This document shows positions 15,078 to 22,274 of a stretch of DNA of 26,269 bases, in pieces (position 1 is the stretch's first letter; each line of letters opens with the position of its first letter). The DNA comes from an uncultured Ignavibacteria bacterium (GTDB taxonomy: Bacteria; Bacteroidota; Ignavibacteria; Ignavibacteriales; Melioribacteraceae), in contig CALGLM010000239.1 in NCBI GenBank assembly GCA_937930275.1, forward strand, positions 1 to 26,269, in the 5' to 3' direction. The notes under the pieces were generated by a model. The model saw only the letters and a program-made list of their open reading frames with translations. It did no database searches and was not told where the DNA came from. A program made the position numbers and the translations under genes.

Positions 15078-16925
15078 TTATTTAATTAGGGTCATTTTCA
15101 TTGTTTTATTAAAATTACCTGACTTTAAATTATAAAAATAAATTCCGCTTGATAAAGCTGAAGCATTAAATTTTATTTGATAACTACCTGCCTGTTTTAT
15201 ATCGTTAACTAAAGTTGACACTTCATTCCCCAAAATATCATATACTTTTAGTGTTACGTGTTGTTGTGTAGGTAAATTAAAACTAATTGTAGTTTCAGGG
15301 TTAAACGGATTAGGATAGTTTTGATTTAAGCTAAAATTTGTCGGAATAGATTGGTTGTTTTCCACATCAGTAATTGATGCCGGAGTTAAACTAACGTTTG
15401 CGATTGCCGAATATAAATTATTTTCATAAACAGGTACACCATTAATTTGGGTCTCGTTATAATCAAATTTACTTGCAACCAAACTATAATTATCTGCGCC
15501 CAAATTATTTAATATATAATTTCCATCTTCATCGGATACAGCAGAAGAAATAATCATTCCTTCTTCGTTAATTGCAACAACAACAGCACCGTTTACCGGG
15601 GTAACATTGTCTTCCGATATTGTACCGCTAATCATACCGTTTCCGTTATATATTCTGTTTAATAATGTAAAATTAATATCGTCGAGTACAGAAGTTTCCG
15701 TTATTATTAAACTATCAGCTTGAAATTTATGTAATGCTAAAGCCCCGTCATATCTAAAATATGTCGGAATATAATCAGGAAACGAACATGCAAAAACATA
15801 ATATTTACCTGGTTGTAAATCTGTTAAAGAATAAGCTCCGGTCGAATCACTAACAGTAGATACTTTAAAAGGTCTATGTCCGTCTTGCACTTTAAATGCC
15901 GTAACGTTCCCTACAATCGGAGCACCTAAAGTATCTTTTAGCGTTCCGCTTATAGCATTTGCATAAGGTGTACGCTGAGAAAGAATAAAATCGATACTAT
16001 CCAAATTTGCAGTCATAATTAGCACGTCTGCTTCCGGTGCGGTTAATTTATCATTATAGTACTCTGGTAAGTAATTAAAATTAAACGGCTCCGCATATAC
16101 AATTAGTGTATCATTTTCCCTTAATTTAACTGTATAATTCCCGTTATTATCAGTCACTGCAAATCTCACGTTATTAAATCCTCTATTTTGAATAACCGCT
16201 TTAATTTTTGCACGAAGCGGGTTTCCCGATTCATCGGTAACTTTACCTTTGACAGAGTAAAAAGTCGGCACAACAAAAGGAGTCAGCGCAATATTTACTG
16301 TTAACGGAGTTATTGAAGATACGGTAACGGCTGTTGCGTTATTAATTCTTGCGGCATTTTCAAAATATTCATACTTATAAAATTGTTTTGCGGCATAAAT
16401 ATAATATTCGCCTTCTTTTAGCTCAACCGAGTAATTTCCCAAACTATCTGTTGTTGCATTAGTTGAAAAATGGAAATGATTTGTTTTGGGAATAAATACC
16501 AATTTAGCGTTGCTTAGTCCCACACCGCTATTTTCATCCGTAACCGCACCGCTTATAGTTCCCTTTAGAACAACAGGTTCATCAATAGTTACACTTACGG
16601 TATCGCTATTAGCGCTTAAGTCATTGCCTACTTTGGCAACAATATAATACTTATAAGTTTTACCGGTTTGAACAAAAACATCTTTAAAATCTTTTCTATG
16701 CAATCTGTTTTGTATTTTTACAAACTCACCGGTATCTTCGGATTGTTTATAAACTTCAAAAGCAACTTGAAATCCGCTTAATTCATGTTCCCAAGTTAGT
16801 TTAACACTTTTTCTTATGCCCCATTCTTCAACTTCTGCACTTAAATTTGTAGGAGCAGATATTTGCGCCATTAGCAAACTGCCTACAAAAAACAACAGGA
16901 AAAAATACGATAGTTTTCTTTTCAT
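15078..16925 (-). CDS. T9SS-exported protein with four carboxypeptidase-regulatory-like repeats
   Basis: A 615-residue exported protein. Signal peptide about residues 1-20 (MKRKLSYFFLLFFVGSLLMA). A fibronectin-III-like domain follows (about 22-112, APTNLSAEV...VKLTWEHE). Four beta-sandwich repeats of the carboxypeptidase-regulatory-like type come next, starting near ISGAVTDENSG, VKGKVTDESGN, ISGTLKDTLGA and ISGTISEDNVT, each with a DxxGNY/DxxGAY turn and a YYIYA/YYVFA/YSLVA strand. The last ~85 residues are a T9SS sorting domain (QNYPNPFNP, LSSGIYFYNL, terminal MTLIK) closely similar to that of the CxxCH protein at 4860-6188. No catalytic residues are seen, so a structural, adhesive or carbohydrate-binding surface role is likely. 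AAAGGTG precedes the ATG. The upstream region carries a CRP-type site and an inverted repeat. Confidence 0.88.
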   Translation of the reverse strand: MKRKLSYFFLLFFVGSLLMAQISAPTNLSAEVEEWGIRKSVKLTWEHELSGFQVAFEVYKQSEDTGEFVKIQNRLHRKDFKDVFVQTGKTYKYYIVAKVGNDLSANSDTVSVTIDEPVVLKGTISGAVTDENSGVGLSNAKLVFIPKTNHFHFSTNATTDSLGNYSVELKEGEYYIYAAKQFYKYEYFENAARINNATAVTVSSITPLTVNIALTPFVVPTFYSVKGKVTDESGNPLRAKIKAVIQNRGFNNVRFAVTDNNGNYTVKLRENDTLIVYAEPFNFNYLPEYYNDKLTAPEADVLIMTANLDSIDFILSQRTPYANAISGTLKDTLGAPIVGNVTAFKVQDGHRPFKVSTVSDSTGAYSLTDLQPGKYYVFACSFPDYIPTYFRYDGALALHKFQADSLIITETSVLDDINFTLLNRIYNGNGMISGTISEDNVTPVNGAVVVAINEEGMIISSAVSDEDGNYILNNLGADNYSLVASKFDYNETQINGVPVYENNLYSAIANVSLTPASITDVENNQSIPTNFSLNQNYPNPFNPETTISFNLPTQQHVTLKVYDILGNEVSTLVNDIKQAGSYQIKFNASALSSGIYFYNLKSGNFNKTMKMTLIK

Positions 16926-16956
16926 ACAGCACCTTTTAATTTATTAAATTTGTTTC

Positions 16957-16976
16957 TTAGAGTTTAAACACTCTAA
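16957..16976. promoter_or_regulatory. Inverted repeat TTAGAGT-N6-ACTCTAA, possible operator
   Basis: A perfect 7-bp inverted repeat with a 6-nt spacer (TTAAAC) lies 32-51 nt upstream of the T9SS gene start. The symmetry and spacing suit a dimeric regulator or a 5'-UTR hairpin. Which regulator, if any, is unknown. Confidence 0.4.
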
Positions 16977-17060
16977 CTTAATAGGCGGTTTAAATTCAAT
17001 ATGTAAAAAAATTGCAATTTTATTTAATTTTATGTAAAATAATTCATTTTTCGTTTAACA

Positions 17061-17076
17061 TGTGACTTACATCACA
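17061..17076. promoter_or_regulatory. CRP/FNR-superfamily-type binding site TGTGA-N6-TCACA
   Basis: TGTGACTTACATCACA matches the CRP consensus half-sites TGTGA and TCACA perfectly with the exact 6-nt spacer. Its centre is about 143 nt upstream of the T9SS gene start at 16925. It lies beyond the terminator of the DUF1015 gene, in the only region that can serve as a promoter for the T9SS gene. I did not identify a clear -10/-35 pair. Regulation by a CRP-like protein is inference. Confidence 0.5.
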
Positions 17077-17117
17077 TTATTTCGATATAATATTCAAAAT
17101 TATTGTTTCTTATTAAA

Positions 17118-17156
17118 TAAAAAACCCGCTTTTAATTTTATGTAAAAAGCGGGTTA
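17118..17156 (-). terminator. Intrinsic terminator of the DUF5009-DUF1015 operon
   Basis: A perfect 11-bp stem, AACCCGCTTTT (17123-17133) with AAAAGCGGGTT (17145-17155), has an 11-nt loop and, on the minus strand, a following T run. It is 23 nt past the DUF1015 stop. The GC-rich stem core makes this the strongest terminator in the window. Confidence 0.92.
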
Positions 17157-17178
17157 AAATTTTAGATAAATAAATTAA

Positions 17179-18411
17179 TTAGATTTCATGAACAAGTAAT
17201 CCGTCTCTTAACTTTGGTTCAAACCATGTTGATTTAGGCGGCATTATTTCTCCCGCATCCGAAATATTTATTAAGTCATTAACACTTAAAGGATACATCG
17301 AAAAGGCAACTGAAGCTTTGCCGCTATTTACCAACTTCTCTAATTCTGCGGTGCCTCTTATCCCGCCAATAAAATCCACGTTATGATCAGTTCTTGGGTC
17401 TTTTATTCCAAAAACCGGATCTAATAAATAATTTTGCAAAATACTTACATCCAAGTTATCACCCACGTTATCAGCTGCTTTAACATTTTTGTTTGGCGTT
17501 AATAGATACCATTCCTTTTCAAAATACATTGCAACAGTTTTTCGTTTAGGCGGGTTTGCATCCCCTGTTTTTTCTATCGAAAAGTTTTTTGAAATATTTT
17601 GTATAAACTCTTCGGATGTTTGTTTTAATTCGTGAACAACTCTATTGTACGGCATTATTTTCAGTTGCTTTGCCGGAAATAAAACCGCAAAAAAGTAATT
17701 GTACTCTTCGTGACCGTTATGTAAAGGATTATTTTCTTGTTTAACTTTTCTTGCTCTACTTGCACTTGCCGCACGATGATGTCCGTCCGCAATATATAAA
17801 TACTTAACTTTTCCGATCTCTTTTATTATATTCTCTTCAAATTTTTCCGGCATTACCCATAAAATATGTTTTATTCCGTCATTTGCCGTAAATTCGTACA
17901 AAGGATCATTTTCAGCCATAGTTTTATTTACCAACACATCAACTTTTTCAACATCTTTATAAGTTAAAAATACTGCACCGGTTTGAGCTTCGGTTGTAAC
18001 AATATGATTAGTTCTATCGTCTTCTTTTTCTTTTCTTGTTTTTTCATGTTTTTTAATCACATCATTATCATAATCATCAACCGCAAAAGTTGCTGCAATT
18101 CCAACTTGTTCTTGTTCGCCCATTATCAACTTATAGACATACAGGCAAGGTTTATCTTCTTGAATTAGCGGAGCTTCTTCTTTCAGTCTTTTGTAATTTT
18201 CTTTGGCTTTTTGATATACTTCGGGCGAATAAGGATTAACTTTTTCGGTAATTTCTATTTCGCTTCTCGTAACACGTAAAAAGCTAATAGGATTACCTTT
18301 AGCTAATTCCGCACTTTCTTCTTTATTTACTACATCGTAAGGTACACTTGCAACCAAGTGTGCGACCTCTTTTACGGGTCTTACTGCTCTAAAAGGTCTT
18401 ATTACTGCCAT
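17179..18411 (-). CDS. DUF1015 family protein
   Basis: A 410-residue cytosolic protein of the DUF1015 family. The start MAVIRPFRAVRPV and the early VPYDVVNKEE are family hallmarks. DGHHR at residues 209-213 (preceded by YLYIA) is the conserved motif likely to form the active or nucleotide-binding site. The rest (MPYNRVVHEL, then DPRTDHNVDFIGG and the MPPKSTWFEPK end) also fits the family at full length. I recall the family near serine-biosynthesis genes in some Bacteroidota, but none are here, and I know of no firmly established reaction that I can assign. GAGGA precedes the ATG. The DUF5009-type gene ends 16 nt upstream, so both should share one mRNA that ends at the terminator at 17118-17156. 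Confidence 0.9.
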   Translation of the reverse strand: MAVIRPFRAVRPVKEVAHLVASVPYDVVNKEESAELAKGNPISFLRVTRSEIEITEKVNPYSPEVYQKAKENYKRLKEEAPLIQEDKPCLYVYKLIMGEQEQVGIAATFAVDDYDNDVIKKHEKTRKEKEDDRTNHIVTTEAQTGAVFLTYKDVEKVDVLVNKTMAENDPLYEFTANDGIKHILWVMPEKFEENIIKEIGKVKYLYIADGHHRAASASRARKVKQENNPLHNGHEEYNYFFAVLFPAKQLKIMPYNRVVHELKQTSEEFIQNISKNFSIEKTGDANPPKRKTVAMYFEKEWYLLTPNKNVKAADNVGDNLDVSILQNYLLDPVFGIKDPRTDHNVDFIGGIRGTAELEKLVNSGKASVAFSMYPLSVNDLINISDAGEIMPPKSTWFEPKLRDGLLVHEI

Positions 18412-18427
18412 ATTTTTCCTCGTTATT

Positions 18428-19846
18428 CTATGTTCTTAAAAAGATTTTATATTTTGTAAAATATTTTACCATTATACCCAATAATATTGTAATTAATACC
18501 CCTTTTACAAACCCAAGCCATGGATTTATTACCATTAAACTTAATAACTCAGCCAACCCAGAAAGTCCTAATATCGGAGGAATTAAATTAGATATTCCCG
18601 CATATGCAATCATAGGGTTTTGACCGTTTGCAACAAATATCTCAAAATAGCTCTCTTTTTTTAGTATATCAATAATTATAGTAAGCGCTATTAAAAAGAA
18701 AATTGCCAATCCCACCGTAACAAAATAATAGCTTAGCGTAGGATGGTCTTTTTTAATGCCCCCTTCGTACGGTTCAAAAAATAACCCTAAAAGCAAAAAG
18801 TAAAGGCCCCAATAATACAATTTTTTAATTAAAATTTCATAATGTAATTTGGCATTTTTCACCAAATAATACACTACAATAGCCCAAATAGATATAACAC
18901 TAAAAGTTAAAAGAGTTTGACGTGAATGTAAGCCGATTAGTACCGCAATAACAACTAAAAACATTAATAAGCAAATTATTTTTAACTTTAAGTTAGTAAA
19001 ATTCGGCACCATTTTCTCTTCATCTTTACTCATCCAGTTTAAAAGGAAATCTCCTATAATAGTTCCGGGAATTAAAACAAACAAATATTGCAAATAATAA
19101 AGCGTATATAACCAAGGGAAAGGAGTAAAATTCCATAATTCTTTTATAAAACCTAACTCCGTATGTCCGAGTCTAATTGCCAACAAAAACCCCAATAGTC
19201 CGAGCCTAATTAATATATTATCTTTAGTATAGTACCATATTAATGTACCAAAAAACGAAACATTTGCCAGTACAAGAATTATTATATCGCTGCGGGTGAA
19301 TAAAAAACCGGTTTTATTAGGATAGCGTAATAACGATAATAGAACAACAATTAAAATCACACCTATTATCTTTATTGCCACACTATATCGCTTATTAAAA
19401 TGTTTAGGAAATCGATATAAAACAGGGAAAAGTAATATAAACCCAAGTAAAGCAATTAACCATGTATAAACCGAAGGGGTAGGATTTAAAGCATAAGGTT
19501 TTACATGCTGAATAAAAATTGCAAACCCTGCAAGTAACAAGAATCTTTCTGCCGCATAAATCCAAATTTTAACACAACTAAAACCGGATTCAATCCGTTT
19601 TGTTAGTGCAAGCGGAATTGCGCTCCCCATTGAAAAAATAAAGAAGGGAAAAACGAGATCAACCCAAGTTAAACCGGGCAAATTGGGATTAAATTTATGC
19701 AACGGAGGAGGTATCTGAGCATGGTACATCCAGTTTGGTAATGTGTTGCTGTAAAACGGAAGTAATCCGGATAGAAACATTGCAAGAATAGCAAAACCAC
19801 GCAGGGCATCTAATCCAATTGCACGTCTTACACTATTTAAGCTCAT
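18428..19846 (-). CDS. DUF5009 / heparan-glucosaminide acetyltransferase-like membrane protein
   Basis: A 472-residue integral membrane protein with about 11-12 helices. The N-terminal signature is strong: RAIGLDALRGFAIL, then PPPLHKFNPNLPGLTWVDL and FPFFIFSMGSAIP. This matches the DUF5009/NagX-like acyltransferase family of Bacteroidota, related to the human lysosomal HGSNAT enzyme, which transfers acetyl groups across a membrane onto an amino sugar. The conserved histidine before the NPNLPGLTW stretch is a candidate catalytic residue by analogy. The acceptor is not known; a cell-envelope sugar is plausible. It is the first gene of a two-gene unit with DUF1015. It is divergent from the DUF4139 gene, with 188 nt between the starts. 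Confidence 0.85.
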   Translation of the reverse strand: MSLNSVRRAIGLDALRGFAILAMFLSGLLPFYSNTLPNWMYHAQIPPPLHKFNPNLPGLTWVDLVFPFFIFSMGSAIPLALTKRIESGFSCVKIWIYAAERFLLLAGFAIFIQHVKPYALNPTPSVYTWLIALLGFILLFPVLYRFPKHFNKRYSVAIKIIGVILIVVLLSLLRYPNKTGFLFTRSDIIILVLANVSFFGTLIWYYTKDNILIRLGLLGFLLAIRLGHTELGFIKELWNFTPFPWLYTLYYLQYLFVLIPGTIIGDFLLNWMSKDEEKMVPNFTNLKLKIICLLMFLVVIAVLIGLHSRQTLLTFSVISIWAIVVYYLVKNAKLHYEILIKKLYYWGLYFLLLGLFFEPYEGGIKKDHPTLSYYFVTVGLAIFFLIALTIIIDILKKESYFEIFVANGQNPMIAYAGISNLIPPILGLSGLAELLSLMVINPWLGFVKGVLITILLGIMVKYFTKYKIFLRT

Positions 19847-19966
19847 ATTTACCTATATTTAACTTACTATTATTATTATCCTATATCTAAAAATTAACAC
19901 TATTTTTCCAAATTCCAAAACATTGTTTAACTGTTTATTGACTATTTTTAATAATCCTATTTTTAG

Positions 19967-19998
19967 TTTGTTAAAGGAACAAAATATTTTTAGCTTTG
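19967..19998 (+). promoter_or_regulatory. Bacteroidota-type promoter for the DUF4139 gene
   Basis: TTTG (19967-19970), a 20-nt spacer and TAGCTTTG (19991-19998) match the Bacteroidota primary-sigma consensus TTTG-N19-21-TAnnTTTG. Transcription would begin near 20002-20006, giving a leader of about 30 nt before the ATG at 20035 and excluding the upstream ATG at 20002 as the usual start. Confidence 0.7.
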
Positions 19999-20034
19999 TA
20001 AATGAAGTATCTAAATTTAATAAAGGAACCCGAA

Positions 20035-21387
20035 ATGAAAAATATTAGAGTTTTGTTTTTAGTAATTTCTTTTACAACTGTTTTAATGGCTCAAGAAGTA
20101 AAAGATACAAAAGTTACAGTTTATAACAATAATCTTGGTGTTATTAAAGAAGTACGAGAAATGCAAATTCCGAAAGGGTTAAACGAAGTAAAAATAACCG
20201 ATGTAGCTACTTTAATTGACCCGACAAGCGTTCACTTTGATTTAAATGGCGCCGTGTTAGAGCAAAACTATAGGTACGACTTAGTCGGTATGAGCAAAAT
20301 TTTAGAAAAATATGTAGATAACAATATTCAATTAATTAACGAAAAAGGCGAACTAATAGAAGGAAAATTACTTTCTGCAGAAGGAAACCAAATTGTATTG
20401 CTTACAAAAACTGGCGGCTTAACGATGCTTCCCAACATCGACAAGTATAGATTTGCAGTTGAAAGTTTACCCTCCGGATTAATCACTAAACCCACATTAG
20501 TATGGCTTGTTGATTCAAAAAATTCGGGGAACCAAAAAGTTGATTTTTCTTACCAAACCGGTGGGATGAATTGGTCTGCCGAGTATGTTGCCGTAATTAA
20601 CGATAACGATACAAAATTAGACTTAAACTCTTGGGTAAGCATAACAAATAATAGCGGCACAACTTATAATAATGCGGAATTAAAACTTGTTGCGGGGGAT
20701 GTTAACAGAGTTAACGAACTAACCGGTAGAGGTAACTATATTAAACCTAAATATATGGTTGAAGCAGTTGATTACGCAGCACAAGACCAATTCCAAGAAA
20801 AAGAATTTTTTGAATACCACATTTATAAATTAGATAGAAAAACCACATTAGCAAACAACGAAACCAAGCAAATTTCTTTATTTACGGCAAAAGATGTTTC
20901 TGCAACTAAAAAATATTTATATCAAGGAAATAGCTATGGGAATAATAAAATTAAAGTGGTTGTACAGTTTGAAAATACGGATAAAAATAATCTCGGAAAA
21001 CCGATGCCCAAAGGTAAATTTAGATTATACAAAAAAGACGGTGAATCTGTTGAATTTATCGGTGAAGATTTAATTGACCATATGGCAAACAAAGAAACAT
21101 TAAAACTTAAAATTGGCGAAGCTTTTGATATAGTAGCAGAGGAAAAACAGACTGAAGAAAAAAGAATTTCAGACAAAGTTTCTGAATCATCATGGGAAAT
21201 AAAATTTAAGAACCGTAAAAAAGAAGATATTGTAATAGATGTAGAAAGAATATTAGGGTATAACTGGGAAATAATGGATTCAAATTTCAAATATGAAAAA
21301 GAAACCGCTTCAAAAATAACATTCAAAGTACCGGTAAAAGCCGATGATGAAACAACATTAAAATTTAAAGTAAGATATTCTTACTAA
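20035..21387 (+). CDS. DUF4139 domain-containing exported protein
   Basis: A 450-residue protein. I choose the ATG at 20035 because AAAGGA lies seven bases upstream and it gives a clean signal peptide (about 1-19, MKNIRVLFLVISFTTVLMA); the in-frame ATG at 20002 is at the predicted transcription start and would spoil the signal. The mature N-terminus (VTVYNNNLGVIKEVR) is followed by the DUF4139 core with YQTGGMNWSAEYVAV, LNSWVSITNNSGTTY and LKLVAGDVNRV, all family hallmarks. It is beta-rich, probably periplasmic or surface-located, with no catalytic motif visible. No function is established. It is monocistronic, bounded by the promoter at 19967-19998 and the terminator at 21418-21455. Confidence 0.88.
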   Translation: MKNIRVLFLVISFTTVLMAQEVKDTKVTVYNNNLGVIKEVREMQIPKGLNEVKITDVATLIDPTSVHFDLNGAVLEQNYRYDLVGMSKILEKYVDNNIQLINEKGELIEGKLLSAEGNQIVLLTKTGGLTMLPNIDKYRFAVESLPSGLITKPTLVWLVDSKNSGNQKVDFSYQTGGMNWSAEYVAVINDNDTKLDLNSWVSITNNSGTTYNNAELKLVAGDVNRVNELTGRGNYIKPKYMVEAVDYAAQDQFQEKEFFEYHIYKLDRKTTLANNETKQISLFTAKDVSATKKYLYQGNSYGNNKIKVVVQFENTDKNNLGKPMPKGKFRLYKKDGESVEFIGEDLIDHMANKETLKLKIGEAFDIVAEEKQTEEKRISDKVSESSWEIKFKNRKKEDIVIDVERILGYNWEIMDSNFKYEKETASKITFKVPVKADDETTLKFKVRYSY

Positions 21388-21765
21388 AACAAACATTTAA
21401 TTAAAATATTCCGTTTTTAATAGCCAATCCCAAATGGAATTGGCTATATTTTTAACCAATAACAGCATCTATTTTTCTTTCGGCAAACACAAAAAACAGC
21501 TCTATATCCTAAAATATTAGCAAATAATTACAAAAAACAATAAATCAGGTTTGAAATTTAGTCCACCTCTTTAGGAAGGGGATGCAGAATAGCCACAGTC
21601 TGAATTAAAAAAAACAAATAAACCAAACCCTTTTTATAGTCAGCAAAAAACAAAAATTAAACAGTAAAAACTGCCATAGAAACATTAAAATTATTAAATC
21701 CTTATTTCTTTTATTCATAAAAATTTTGTAATTTAAAGTTTTATTAAAAATTAAGTGAAAATAAA
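21388..21765. other. Gene-free stretch before dCMP deaminase, with a GC-rich island
   Basis: 378 nt without a credible coding frame. The first part holds the DUF4139 terminator. The middle holds a short segment of about 50% GC (21556-21607) inside roughly 25% GC surroundings: GTCCACCTCTTTAGG, AAGGGGATGCAGAATAGCC and ACAGTCTGAATT. CCTC-TTTA-GGAAGG there can form a small hairpin. It may be a degraded interspersed repeat or part of a small RNA. The last part is AT-only and should hold the promoter of the deaminase operon, but I find no clear consensus. Confidence 0.5.
21418..21455 (+). terminator. Intrinsic terminator of the DUF4139 gene
   Basis: Stem ATAGCCAAT (21420-21428) with ATTGGCTAT (21439-21447), extended by two C-G pairs past a bulged A, followed by ATTTTT. 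It lies 32 nt past the stop codon. Confidence 0.88.
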
Positions 21766-22254
21766 ATGTCAATTAATAAACGTCCCGCATGGGATGAATA
21801 TTTTTTAAAACTTGCGATGTTGGTATCCGAACGCGCAACATGCCCGCGTATGCATTGTGGTTGTGTTTTAGTTAAAGATAAAAGAATTCTTTCAACAGGT
21901 TACAACGGATCTATACCCGGGGATGCACATTGCGAAGATGACGGATGCATTATTGAAGACAACCATTGTATAAGAACGATACATGCCGAAATGAATGCTT
22001 TGCTTCAATGCTCAATTTACGGTGTTTCCACCAAAGGTGCTACTGCATACGTTACAAACATGCCTTGCACAAACTGTGCTAAAGCTTTAATTGCTGCAGG
22101 AATTGTAGAGATAGTAATTTTTTCCGATTATCATGAAACCCGAGCCGAAGAATTTTTATCTAAGGCTAAGGTTAAATTGAGGCGACTACCAATGCCGCAA
22201 AATATTATTAATTACGATATTGACAACTACTCTTCGGCAAAAAAAATTAAATAA
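21766..22254 (+). CDS. dCMP deaminase family protein (ComEB-like)
   Basis: A 162-residue zinc-dependent deoxycytidylate deaminase. The zinc and catalytic residues are in HAE (H73, E75) and PCTNC (C101, C104). GYNGSIPGDAHCED with further Cys/His residues near 56-68 is the substrate and extra metal segment typical of dCMP deaminases. Known role: dCMP to dUMP, feeding thymidylate synthesis. Length is normal. The ppk1 gene begins 20 nt downstream, so they are probably cotranscribed, although the pathways are not obviously linked. Confidence 0.93.
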   Translation: MSINKRPAWDEYFLKLAMLVSERATCPRMHCGCVLVKDKRILSTGYNGSIPGDAHCEDDGCIIEDNHCIRTIHAEMNALLQCSIYGVSTKGATAYVTNMPCTNCAKALIAAGIVEIVIFSDYHETRAEEFLSKAKVKLRRLPMPQNIINYDIDNYSSAKKIK

Positions 22255-22274
22255 TTTTATTAAACGAGTTTTAT

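Noticed and set aside
20002..20034. Longer start of the DUF4139 gene at ATG 20002
   Set aside because: It lies at the predicted transcription start and would add 11 residues ahead of a good signal peptide; ATG 20035 has a proper ribosome site.
21541..21660. CRISPR repeat or IS end at the GC-rich island
   Set aside because: No second copy or regular spacing is visible in the window and no transposase or target duplication flanks it.
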